DNA of 64,000 nt. Origin: Shewanella piezotolerans WP3 (lineage in GTDB: Bacteria; Pseudomonadota; Gammaproteobacteria; Enterobacterales; Shewanellaceae). The position numbers and the translations under genes were made by a program. Where the stretch lies: contig NC_011566.1 in the NCBI RefSeq assembly GCF_000014885.1, forward strand, positions 3,391,501 through 3,455,500, written 5' to 3'. This document shows, piece after piece, positions 53,305 through 61,807 of this stretch; the stretch's first letter is position 1, and each line of letters opens with the position of its first letter. The notes below the pieces were generated by a model. That model was not told the DNA's origin. It searched no databases and saw only the letters and a list, made by a program, of their open reading frames with translations.

Positions 53305-53682
53305 ATTGGCTTAATAATATTATTTTACACAGCAACAAAAGTTACTGGCTATTAACCATAATTATTTAATAAACCACAAGCACTTATTGGAGAACAGCAA
53401 CATCACACTGCACCAACATTTCACCAACAATTACCCCTTCAGCAGAGCGGAGATATTAAACTGAAATTAAAATAGTCCTAAAAACACACTTTTCTCTCTA
53501 CCCCTAAAGAAATAGTCTGACCTTAATCACATAAAGCATCTAAAACACCTGCTAAAAATTACGCTGTTAGTTAGCCTTAGAGGTGGAAATAAAATTCCAC
53601 ACACTAAATAAGGGTAAATGAGATTTGTTCTCAAACTAATTCCCTTTTTAGTGATGATTAAAAAACTATTGCAGGGACAAAA
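53305..53682 (+). promoter_or_regulatory. Promoter/leader region of decaheme paralogue 2
   Basis: These 378 bases hold no gene. A hairpin GTGGAA/TTCCAC (53583-53600) is followed by a nested element (AAGGG...TGAGA-TTTGT-TCTCA...CCCTT, then TTTTT) at about 53610-53650. This resembles an attenuator. The start codon is preceded by AAACTATTGCAGGGACA, close to the leader motif of the neighbouring genes. Confidence 0.45.
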
Positions 53683-55893
53683 ATGATGAAATTTTTCAAC
53701 TTAAGCGCGACTTCAAAAGCGCTACTTACGGCAGGGGTGCTTTCGTTAGCAGTTTCTGGCTGTAGTGGCGATGATGGCACAAACGGCGAAGATGGTAAGC
53801 CAGGTCCAGTTGGCACCCCAATTGGCGAAGTATCCAACGTAATAGCTGACATTACTTCAGCAAGTGTTAGCGAAGACGGTTTCCTAACGGTTAACTTTAA
53901 TCTAAGCGACGCAAATGGTGCTGCAGTATTCGGTATGCAACAAACCGATATAGGCGCACTATCTTTTGGCCGTGTCGGCGCAGCAACTGAAATAACACCT
54001 CCAGCTGAAGGCGAAGAGCCTTCTACTCGCCAGATCTGGTTGAGCTACTTCAACAAAGATAAAGGCGATGGCCATTTCACTGGCTCTAGCTACTTCAATG
54101 GTGCAAGCAGTGAGTGTACTGATTGTTTCACCGATAACGAAGACGGTAGCTACTCAATCACTATCGATAAAGCCATTGATACATTAGGCAAATACGACTA
54201 CAAAGCTGATGCCACAAGTGGTATCTACATGGCAGTCAAAGCTAAAAACAACGCAGAAACCACTATGGTCGATAATGCGTTTTACTACTGGCAACCAGCA
54301 GCCGATATCGCTGCAGACAAGCCACTTCAGATCTTAGCCAATGAAAACTGCCAAACGTGTCACCGTCCAGGTCAAGATGGCGCATTAGCAATGCACGGTA
54401 GTAAGCATCAAACAGAAGAAGCATGTTCTTTCTGTCATACTGACTACAACTCATACATGAAAGAAGACGCTGACGGTAACGCATATGAGTACGATGGTTC
54501 AATCAAGGCCATGGCTCATAACATCCATAACACTTCAGCCTTCCAAGATGAAGAAAAAGATGAAGACGGCAACGTCATTCAAGCTGCGGGGATTTACCCT
54601 CAGTTAGCATCTAACTGCCAAACTTGTCATGCTCCAGACGATTCCCTGAATCTAACTGATGCTTGGAAAGCCGACCAAGACGCTGCAACTTGTACTAGCT
54701 GTCATACCACGGCACCAGGCTGGCACGGTGAAGAAGGCGGAGACTATGATGAAGCTCATCAAGTTTGTTCTAACTGCCACTCAGCTGACGGTTACGCTCG
54801 CGGCGCAGAACGTGCACACTACACTGAAAACACTAACGCTCAAGCTGCTGAAACAAAAGTAACGTTCAACAGCATGACATACAGTGCCGCAACAGAAACA
54901 ATTGTTGCTAACATGACTGTGACTCACGGTGATGACACTATCACTCTAGCGCAAATTGATCCTAGTCCATATGTGTGGGGTGGATATACAAGTGCCATCG
55001 TATTTAACGGCGTAGTCGATGATGACTTCGTTGTTAACTACCAAAAAGTAGGTTTTGACAAGTTTGCTAAAGGTGCTAACGGCTCAATCGATGTTACCTT
55101 TACCGATGCAGAGTTTAAAGTTGCCGAAGTAATGGGAACTGAAGGTGTTAAAGCCGCGTTTAGCAGTCAACTACATGTTTGTTTCAGCAGCAAAGGCGTT
55201 GTCGAAGATTGTAAGGTAGAGGAAGATGGTACTGTATCTAACTCAGGTCCATACGCAGTTTCTGATACCGCATACTTCAATGTAGATGGTACCGTTGTTA
55301 CAGAAAGCCCACGTGTACAACATGCAGAAATGGTTGCTTGTCAACAGTGTCATACTACCGATATCAAGCATCGCTTCAGCAATGACATGGATGGTTGTGC
55401 ATCGTGCCACAATGGTACTCGCGATAAGAAAGGTACTGGTTCATCTAACCTAGCTTATATCGTGCATAGCAAGCATTACCTATCTGACAGCTCTGGCGAT
55501 CTCTTCTTCAAGAAGACAGAGTGTCAAGCTTGTCACGGAGAAGATGGTTATTCTCTGAGTAAAATAGCTGGTGATGCTGCACCTGTTGCATTCGGTAAGG
55601 AAAACCTAGGCAAAGATGCTGATGGCAAAGATATTTGGGGTGAGCAACTTGTTGTATCTCCACAAACAGCAGCATGTGTTAGTTGTCACCAAGCGCCATA
55701 CGGCCTTAATGATGCTACAGCTTCTCATATCCAAGGTATGGGCGGTATCTTAGTGCAGGAAGGTGCAGAGTTAACGACTCTAGGTGTACCAGCTTCTGAC
55801 TATGAATTGCTAAATGTACAAGAGACTTGTTCTACTTGTCACAAAGATGATGCGATTCTTGAAGCTCACTCAAACTGGGGCAGCAGCTACTAA
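53683..55893 (+). CDS. OmcA/MtrC-family decaheme lipoprotein, paralogue 2
   Basis: The 736-residue product starts MMKFFNLSATSKALL. Lipobox AVSGC and a DGTNGEDGKPG linker follow. Ten CXXCH sites: CQTCH, CSFCH, CQTCH, CTSCH, CSNCH, then CQQCH, CASCH, CQACH, CVSCH, CSTCH. Shared N-terminal blocks (LSFGRVG, QIWLSYFNKDKG) pair it with the gene at 50929. The domain III pair is C-x9-C (CFSSKGVVEDC). It is likely to sit on the outer surface and accept electrons from an MtrAB-type conduit. It has its own leader and terminator. No established gene name is assigned. Confidence 0.85.
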   Translation: MMKFFNLSATSKALLTAGVLSLAVSGCSGDDGTNGEDGKPGPVGTPIGEVSNVIADITSASVSEDGFLTVNFNLSDANGAAVFGMQQTDIGALSFGRVGAATEITPPAEGEEPSTRQIWLSYFNKDKGDGHFTGSSYFNGASSECTDCFTDNEDGSYSITIDKAIDTLGKYDYKADATSGIYMAVKAKNNAETTMVDNAFYYWQPAADIAADKPLQILANENCQTCHRPGQDGALAMHGSKHQTEEACSFCHTDYNSYMKEDADGNAYEYDGSIKAMAHNIHNTSAFQDEEKDEDGNVIQAAGIYPQLASNCQTCHAPDDSLNLTDAWKADQDAATCTSCHTTAPGWHGEEGGDYDEAHQVCSNCHSADGYARGAERAHYTENTNAQAAETKVTFNSMTYSAATETIVANMTVTHGDDTITLAQIDPSPYVWGGYTSAIVFNGVVDDDFVVNYQKVGFDKFAKGANGSIDVTFTDAEFKVAEVMGTEGVKAAFSSQLHVCFSSKGVVEDCKVEEDGTVSNSGPYAVSDTAYFNVDGTVVTESPRVQHAEMVACQQCHTTDIKHRFSNDMDGCASCHNGTRDKKGTGSSNLAYIVHSKHYLSDSSGDLFFKKTECQACHGEDGYSLSKIAGDAAPVAFGKENLGKDADGKDIWGEQLVVSPQTAACVSCHQAPYGLNDATASHIQGMGGILVQEGAELTTLGVPASDYELLNVQETCSTCHKDDAILEAHSNWGSSY

Positions 55894-55927
55894 TTTGAGT
55901 TAGTCACTTCGCAGTTTGACTACTACT

Positions 55928-55956
55928 AAAAAGGGGAGGCTTGGCCTCCCTTTTTT
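55928..55956 (+). terminator. Terminator after decaheme paralogue 2
   Basis: AAGGGGAGGC / GGCCTCCCTT stem with a short TTG-type loop, followed by TTTTTT, 35 bases after the stop. Confidence 0.88.
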
Positions 55957-56252
55957 ATTGAGAGTTATTCGCAACTAGCCATTACAAGTTTTCTTACATT
56001 TTTTGTACATTTAGCCCCCGTTTTAGACGTCGACAAATGCCTTTTACCTCCCCCTTTAATACCTCTTTATAAATAGACAGATCCGTGTCACACATTAGCA
56101 CCTCCTATGCTGATTTTAACCCTGCATTACGTTAGCCTTTCATTGGGGAATCTTATTTCCAGCATTGGCTTAAACGGCAATTAAAAAATTACAGTCGGTC
56201 TATTGATCCAGGCCACACGTTTAGGGCAGTGCCAAACCTATGCAGGGAAAAA
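55957..56252 (+). promoter_or_regulatory. Promoter/leader region of mtrCAB
   Basis: These 296 bases hold no gene. AGCC...GGCT (about 56134-56169) encloses GGAA...TTCC, a weaker analogue of the hairpins before the neighbouring genes. The segment GGGCAGTGCC and the AAACCTATGCAGGGAA motif (56234-56249) end four bases before the mtrC ATG. Confidence 0.45.
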
Positions 56253-58292
56253 ATGATGAACGTAAAAAAATCTAAAATTGCACTGCTGCTAGCAGCAGGC
56301 GCTGTATCAATGGCCTTAACCGGCTGTGGTGGCGATGATGGTACTGACGGTAATCCAGGTAACCCTGGTGGCCCAGCAGCTGATTACATCAATACGCTGA
56401 ACCTTAAAGTGACCGACGTGACTTACACGGATGGCCAGCCTACCGTTAACGTATTCGCGACCAATGAAGAAGACCTACCTGTTATTGGTCTACAAGATCT
56501 CGGTATTACCGCCGCACAGTTAACACCTCAAGGTGCAACTGGCGCAGGTAACAGTGCTCAGTGGACACGTACAGCGCGTGTATCAGGCACAGATAGCTTT
56601 ACCGATAACAAAGATGGTTCATACACATTTACTTTTGAACTCGATGAATACAACGAGGATATGACACAGCGTTTTAACGTATACGCTGGCGGCGAAGGTT
56701 CGACACTTGCTGATGGTGTGACTTCAGTTCCACGCCGTGAAATGGTTGCTGACTTCGATGGCCAAGGCTATGAAGCTAAGTACACTAAAAACATCGTGTC
56801 TCATGAAACATGTACTAACTGTCACGCCGAAGGTGAGCCACTAACCACCCGTCATAGCAGCTATTATACCCAAGAGACTTGTGCGACTTGTCACACATCT
56901 AAGTATGGTGAGTCTCAGTGGAACCACCTTATCCACAATATTCACAACACAGCTAAAACCTTTGAAGACAAATACGGTAAAGAATATACCGGTGAAGCGG
57001 CAGAAGCGCTGATCCAGAACAACTGTAAATCTTGTCACGTTGAGCCAGAAGCGGACAGTGGAGAATTAACAGAATGGGGCAACTGGTCACGCATTCCTAC
57101 AATGGAAACCTGTACTAGCTGTCACACTGGTATCGATTTTGAAGCCGGTAAAGGTCACTCTCAGCAAGCGGACAACTCGAACTGTGTCGCTTGTCATAAT
57201 GCTAGCTGGACTGAAGAGCTGCACACTAGCAACTTCGGCTCAACTAAAGCATTGATTGACACCTACGGTATCAATGTCACTTCTACTATTGATAGCACAA
57301 CTACAGCTGCCACAATTAGCATTCAAGTTGTTGATTCGGCGGGTGCAGAAGTTGATATCAATACTATTCTTCCAATGGTACAGCGTTTCGAAGTTGTTAC
57401 TAACGTCGGTCCAAACAACGTCACCTTAGGTTACGGTGGTAAAGACTCTATCAATGCTATTAAGAACGGCGTTGTTGATGCAAAAGCAGCGATTGAAGAT
57501 GGTAAGCTAGTTTACACAACCACCAAACCACTCAACCTGAACACCGAAGTAGGCGCTGACGATGAAACTGCGTTTACCTTTGCAGGTTGGGCAATGTGCT
57601 CTGCAAACGGTGAATTTGTTAAGTGTGATGACCCTGACTTTGATGGTGTAGATACAAGCAAATACACAGGTATGAAAGCTGATCTTGCTTTTGCAACGCT
57701 ATCAGGTGAAGCAGCAAGTATGCGTCACGTGGACTCTGTTAACTTCAGCTCATGTGCAAACTGTCACTCAGATGAATTCCAAGTGCATAAAGGCAGTCAT
57801 CACGCAGGTTTTGTAATGTCAGATCAACTTGCTCATACCAATGACGCTGATGGCATGCCAATCATAGGCGTTGATGCTTGTGTTGCTTGTCACACTCCAG
57901 ATGGGACTTATGCTGGCGGCTCAAACATGGGCGCTCTTGAAATGAAGCTGCATAAGACACATAGCCAAGGCGACTACGCAGTGATTCCTGGTATGAACTG
58001 TGACCAGTGCCATAGCGACTTCAACCGCGATGCCTTTAAGAAGAAAGGTGCATTAGCAACTGATGTTCAAGACCCTTATACGCCAACTCAAAAGAGCCTG
58101 TATACCACTCCTATCGCGGCAACTTGTGCATCTTGCCATAGCTACAACATGGACAAGTTCAAGTCACACGTTGAAGGTCAAGGCGCATTGGTTAATGTAT
58201 CTAAAGAAGCAGCAAATGATGCGGCTCAACTAGAAACATGTTTCTACTGTCATGCGCCAACTCCAGCGGATCACACTGCGGTTAAAATGTAA
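56253..58292 (+). CDS. mtrC: MtrC, outer-surface decaheme lipoprotein
   Basis: The 679-residue product starts at ATG 56253 (MMNVKKSKIALLLAAG), matching the S. oneidensis MtrC N-terminus; a longer in-frame extension to 56229 covers the leader and is rejected. Lipobox ALTGC. Ten CXXCH sites, from CTNCH to CFYCH. KGHSQQADNSNCVACHN, VGPNNVTLGYGGKDSI and the C-terminal TPADHTAVKM are MtrC hallmarks. The redox-active disulfide pair is CSANGEFVKC (C-x8-C). It forms the trans-outer-membrane complex with MtrA and MtrB and delivers electrons to metal oxides and flavins. Head of mtrCAB. Confidence 0.95.
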   Translation: MMNVKKSKIALLLAAGAVSMALTGCGGDDGTDGNPGNPGGPAADYINTLNLKVTDVTYTDGQPTVNVFATNEEDLPVIGLQDLGITAAQLTPQGATGAGNSAQWTRTARVSGTDSFTDNKDGSYTFTFELDEYNEDMTQRFNVYAGGEGSTLADGVTSVPRREMVADFDGQGYEAKYTKNIVSHETCTNCHAEGEPLTTRHSSYYTQETCATCHTSKYGESQWNHLIHNIHNTAKTFEDKYGKEYTGEAAEALIQNNCKSCHVEPEADSGELTEWGNWSRIPTMETCTSCHTGIDFEAGKGHSQQADNSNCVACHNASWTEELHTSNFGSTKALIDTYGINVTSTIDSTTTAATISIQVVDSAGAEVDINTILPMVQRFEVVTNVGPNNVTLGYGGKDSINAIKNGVVDAKAAIEDGKLVYTTTKPLNLNTEVGADDETAFTFAGWAMCSANGEFVKCDDPDFDGVDTSKYTGMKADLAFATLSGEAASMRHVDSVNFSSCANCHSDEFQVHKGSHHAGFVMSDQLAHTNDADGMPIIGVDACVACHTPDGTYAGGSNMGALEMKLHKTHSQGDYAVIPGMNCDQCHSDFNRDAFKKKGALATDVQDPYTPTQKSLYTTPIAATCASCHSYNMDKFKSHVEGQGALVNVSKEAANDAAQLETCFYCHAPTPADHTAVKM

Positions 58293-58341
58293 TTTGTGCT
58301 GCTCTTCTCAATGACTTAAGTCATTAAGAGTGTTGAAAATA

Positions 58342-58359
58342 GGGGGAGTCCTCTCCCCC
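58342..58359 (+). terminator. GC-rich hairpin between mtrC and mtrA
   Basis: GGGGGAG / CTCCCCC with a four-base loop lies 50 bases after the mtrC stop and 39 before mtrA. Only CTTTC follows, so it is more likely a differential-expression stem than a full terminator. A palindrome AATGACTTAAGTCATT lies just upstream (58309-58324). Confidence 0.6.
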
Positions 58360-58397
58360 GCTTTCACAAAAAATTGTGCAAATTTAGGAAATCGATT

Positions 58398-59384
58398 ATG
58401 AAGATCACAAAGAAACTAAAAACCTTACTTCCAGCGCTAGTCGCCTCGGCAGTACTTTCACTGGGCTTTGCTAACACTGCAATGGCGTCAAAGTGGGATG
58501 CCAAGATGAGCCCTGACGAAGTAGAAGCGACACTAGATAAGAAATTTGCCGAGGGTAAATACTCGCCAAAAGGCGCAGATTCTTGCCTGATGTGTCACCG
58601 TAAATCAGAAAAAGTCATGGACATCTTTAATGGTGTTCACGGTTCTGTAGACTCAAGCAAGAGCCCAATGGCAGGCCTTCAATGTGAAGCATGTCATGGC
58701 CCAATGGGTAAACATAACCGCGGCGGCAATGAGCCAATGATCGCCTTTGGCCCAGACTCAACACTGGTTGCTGAAAAGCAAAACAGTGTATGTATGAGCT
58801 GTCACAAAGATGACAAGCGTATGGATTGGAATGGTGGACACCATGACAATGCAGATATCGCTTGTGCTTCTTGCCACTCAGTTCACACAGCCAAAGATCC
58901 AGTATTATCTAAAAACACTGAGATGGAAGTCTGTACTAGCTGTCATACTAAGCAAAAAGCTGACATGAACAAGCGCTCTAGCCACCCAATGAAATGGGCA
59001 CAAATGGTATGTAGCGATTGTCATAACCCACATGGAACAATGAGCGACTCAGATCTTGTTAAGCCTAGCGTTAACGATACCTGTTACTCATGTCACGCAG
59101 AGAAACGTGGCCCAAAATTGTGGGAGCATGCACCCGTCACTGAAAACTGTGTCACTTGTCACAACCCTCATGGCAGCGTAAATGAAGGCATGCTAAAAAC
59201 TCGTGCTCCGCAATTGTGTCAGCAGTGTCATGCCTCGCCTCATAGTGGTCAACCTCAGTTTGGTAATACAGAACAAGGATCGACTGTCGGCGGTAACGCC
59301 TTTACCGGTGGTCGTAGCTGTCTAAATTGCCATAACCAGATCCATGGTTCAAACCATCCATCTGGCAAGCTGTTCCAGCGCTAA
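58398..59384 (+). CDS. mtrA: MtrA, periplasmic decaheme c-type cytochrome
   Basis: The 328-residue product starts at ATG 58398 (MKITKKLKTLLP), with GGAAAT upstream; an earlier in-frame ATG would lie in the preceding hairpin region. Signal peptide cleaved near AMA/SKWDA. Ten CXXCH sites, CLMCH to CLNCH. It takes electrons from CymA and periplasmic carriers and spans the MtrB barrel to MtrC. The sequence follows MtrD, differing mainly in an insert near the C-terminus (SPHSGQPQFGNTEQGS). It is 12 bases before mtrB. Confidence 0.95.
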   Translation: MKITKKLKTLLPALVASAVLSLGFANTAMASKWDAKMSPDEVEATLDKKFAEGKYSPKGADSCLMCHRKSEKVMDIFNGVHGSVDSSKSPMAGLQCEACHGPMGKHNRGGNEPMIAFGPDSTLVAEKQNSVCMSCHKDDKRMDWNGGHHDNADIACASCHSVHTAKDPVLSKNTEMEVCTSCHTKQKADMNKRSSHPMKWAQMVCSDCHNPHGTMSDSDLVKPSVNDTCYSCHAEKRGPKLWEHAPVTENCVTCHNPHGSVNEGMLKTRAPQLCQQCHASPHSGQPQFGNTEQGSTVGGNAFTGGRSCLNCHNQIHGSNHPSGKLFQR

Positions 59385-59396
59385 AGGAGTGAGAAG

Positions 59397-61496
59397 ATGA
59401 AATTCAAACTAAATTTGGTCACGCTCGCCCTACTTGCAAGTGCTGGTGCAGTTGCACCTAGCATAGCAATGGCAGACGGCTACGGTATTCAAAATGCGAA
59501 TACTGACAAAGTGAAGTTCGAAAAATGGGATTGTAAGCGTTGTACTGTTGAAACAGGTTACAGCGGCTCTATCGGTGTCGGCGTTGGTTACAACGACAGT
59601 GACGACATTCACTCAGCGAACGCGTTTGCTGCAGAAGACGAATTCGCTGGTAAAGTTGATGCTGACCTAAAATACTCAGGTAAAAGCGGCTACCAAGCTT
59701 CTATTGAGGCTGATAATTTAGGGATGGAAAATGGCAGCGCTGACATCAATGTCGGTAAAGCAGGCCAATACAATCTAAACCTTAACTACCGCCAAATTGC
59801 TACCTACAAAACAGATAGCGCTATGAGTCCATACCAAGGGGTTGGGAGTGATGACCTTACCCTTCCTGGTGACTGGGTTCATGGTGGTAGCACGCAGGAT
59901 ATGACCAACTTAAACGCCAGCCTTAATCCACTTGAGCTATCGCTTAAGCGTAAAAGAGCGGGTTTAGGTATTGAGTATCAAGGTGAGTCTCTTTGGAGCA
60001 CGCACATCAACTACATGCGTGAAGATAAAACAGGCCTTAAGCAAGCTTCTGGTAGCTTCTACAATCAGTCGATGATGATTGCAGAACCTGTTGACTACAC
60101 AACTGATACTTTAGATGCTGGCGTTCGCCTTGGTGGTGATAACTGGTTTACCGCACTAAATTACAATGGTTCAATTTTTAAGAATGAGTACAGCGAATTG
60201 TCTTACGACAATGCGTTTAGCCCAACCTTTGGTGCACAAACCACAGGTTACATGTCGCTTGATCCTGACAACGAAGCACACACAGTATCGTTAATGGGCC
60301 AATATGTTGCGGGCAAAACCATCATGAACGGTCGAGTTCATTATGGTCAAATGACCCAAGACCAAGACTTCAATACTTCTGGTTACGGTTATCAAATGCC
60401 AGCTGAATCGCTTGACGGTAAAGTTGAAACCACGGGTGCAACCTTTAAAGTTGTTTCACGGATCAATCGTCAGCTACGTCTAAACGCTAGCTACGATTAC
60501 AACGACCGTGATAACCAAACCAACGTTGAAGAGTGGACGCAGATCAGCATTGACTCAACAACTGGTCAAGCGGCTTACAACACGCCTTATGACATTACAA
60601 CCAACAAAGCTAAGCTAGGTGCAGATTATCGCCTTGCACGTGGCCACAGACTTGAAGGTGGTTTTGACTACCGTAAAGATGAACGTAGCTATCAAGACCG
60701 TGAAACCACTGAAGAAAGCACTGTATGGGCAAAATACCGTATCAGCGCATTCGATAAGTGGGACATGTGGGTCAAAGGTAGCTACGGCGAGCGTGACGGT
60801 TCTGAGTACCAAGCATCAGAGTGGACGTCTGGTGAGTCAAATGACTTACTACGCAAGTACAACCTAGCCGATCGAAAGCGTACTCAAATTGAAGCTCGTG
60901 TGACTCACAGCCCAATTGAAACGTTGACCATCGACTTTGGTGCGCGCTACGCACTTGATGACTACAGCGAAACAGAGATCGGCTTAACTGAATCGAAAGA
61001 TATCAGCTACGATGCGAGTGTTAGCTACCTACTCACTGAAGATATGACTTTGACAGCGTTCTACAACCGCCAAAACATCGATTCAGAGCAAGCTGGCAGC
61101 AGCAACCTTTCTACGCCAAACTGGTTTGGTGTAGTGGAAGATCAAGTTGACGTCATAGGTGCTGGGTATAGCTACAGCAACCTGATGGAAAAGAAACTGC
61201 GTTTAGGTGTTGATTACACTTACTCAGATTCTAATAGTAATACCCAAGTTACCCAGGGGATCACTGGTGACTACGGCGACTACTACGCCAAAGTTCATAA
61301 CGTGAATGTTTACGCACTTTACCGCGCAACAGACAAGATGGACGTACGCTTAGACTACAAGATGGAAAAGTACAAAGATAACGACGCTGGCAACGATATT
61401 GCGCCAGACGGGATCTGGAACGTGTTAAGTTTTGGCAGCAACAGCCACGACTACAACGCGCACCTAATCATGCTAAGCATGAGCTACCGTTTATAA
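59397..61496 (+). CDS. mtrB: MtrB, outer-membrane beta-barrel of the MtrCAB conduit
   Basis: The 699-residue barrel has a signal peptide ending at AMA/DGYG, then the conserved CXXC (CKRC, about residue 42-45 of the precursor), required in MR-1 for MtrB stability and metal reduction. Roughly 26 strands follow and the C-terminus ends LIMLSMSYRL. It holds MtrA inside and MtrC outside. AAGGAG precedes the start; 12 bases after mtrA. A terminator follows 14 bases after the stop. Confidence 0.95.
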   Translation: MKFKLNLVTLALLASAGAVAPSIAMADGYGIQNANTDKVKFEKWDCKRCTVETGYSGSIGVGVGYNDSDDIHSANAFAAEDEFAGKVDADLKYSGKSGYQASIEADNLGMENGSADINVGKAGQYNLNLNYRQIATYKTDSAMSPYQGVGSDDLTLPGDWVHGGSTQDMTNLNASLNPLELSLKRKRAGLGIEYQGESLWSTHINYMREDKTGLKQASGSFYNQSMMIAEPVDYTTDTLDAGVRLGGDNWFTALNYNGSIFKNEYSELSYDNAFSPTFGAQTTGYMSLDPDNEAHTVSLMGQYVAGKTIMNGRVHYGQMTQDQDFNTSGYGYQMPAESLDGKVETTGATFKVVSRINRQLRLNASYDYNDRDNQTNVEEWTQISIDSTTGQAAYNTPYDITTNKAKLGADYRLARGHRLEGGFDYRKDERSYQDRETTEESTVWAKYRISAFDKWDMWVKGSYGERDGSEYQASEWTSGESNDLLRKYNLADRKRTQIEARVTHSPIETLTIDFGARYALDDYSETEIGLTESKDISYDASVSYLLTEDMTLTAFYNRQNIDSEQAGSSNLSTPNWFGVVEDQVDVIGAGYSYSNLMEKKLRLGVDYTYSDSNSNTQVTQGITGDYGDYYAKVHNVNVYALYRATDKMDVRLDYKMEKYKDNDAGNDIAPDGIWNVLSFGSNSHDYNAHLIMLSMSYRL

Positions 61497-61510
61497 TTGT
61501 TAGTTTTTCT

Positions 61511-61538
61511 AAAAAACCCGCCTAGTGCGGGTTTTTTT
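61511..61538 (+). terminator. Terminator of mtrCAB
   Basis: AAAAAACCCGC / GCGGGTTTTTTT stem with a five-base loop, starting 15 bases after the mtrB stop. Confidence 0.9.
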
Positions 61539-61769
61539 ATACCTTTAACTTCACACTATCAATGTCGTTATCTCCCACTCCTCTATTGCCATATCGATCT
61601 ATTTTCTGAAGTAACAACCTCAAACAACAGTTAAAACTCCCTAAAACACACAAAAAACACACAATTTTAACAAAACAACCACAGAACCGTTGCAAGTTCA
61701 CTTTGGCTAATGTATTTTTTATATTGCATACAATATTCGAGTATGTGTTTTACAAAAATACTAAAAATA

Positions 61770-61787
61770 TGTTCGTAGATACGAACA
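61770..61787. promoter_or_regulatory. 18-bp palindrome upstream of the TonB receptor
   Basis: TGTTCGTA (61770-61777) and TACGAACA (61780-61787) are exact reverse complements with a two-base centre, 20 bases before the receptor ATG. Another repeat, CATAC/GTATG, lies about 30-45 bases upstream. The position fits a repressor or activator operator. Confidence 0.5.
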
Positions 61788-61807
61788 GAAAAAGTTAAGG
61801 GAAGAAA

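Noticed and set aside
50929..55893. Calling either extra cytochrome UndA
   Set aside because: UndA carries eleven hemes. Both proteins show exactly ten CXXCH motifs and paired N-terminal blocks of their own.
56229..56252. MtrC start at 56229
   Set aside because: It would translate the AGGGA ribosome-binding site and give a non-lipoprotein N-terminus; the MM start at 56253 matches known MtrC.
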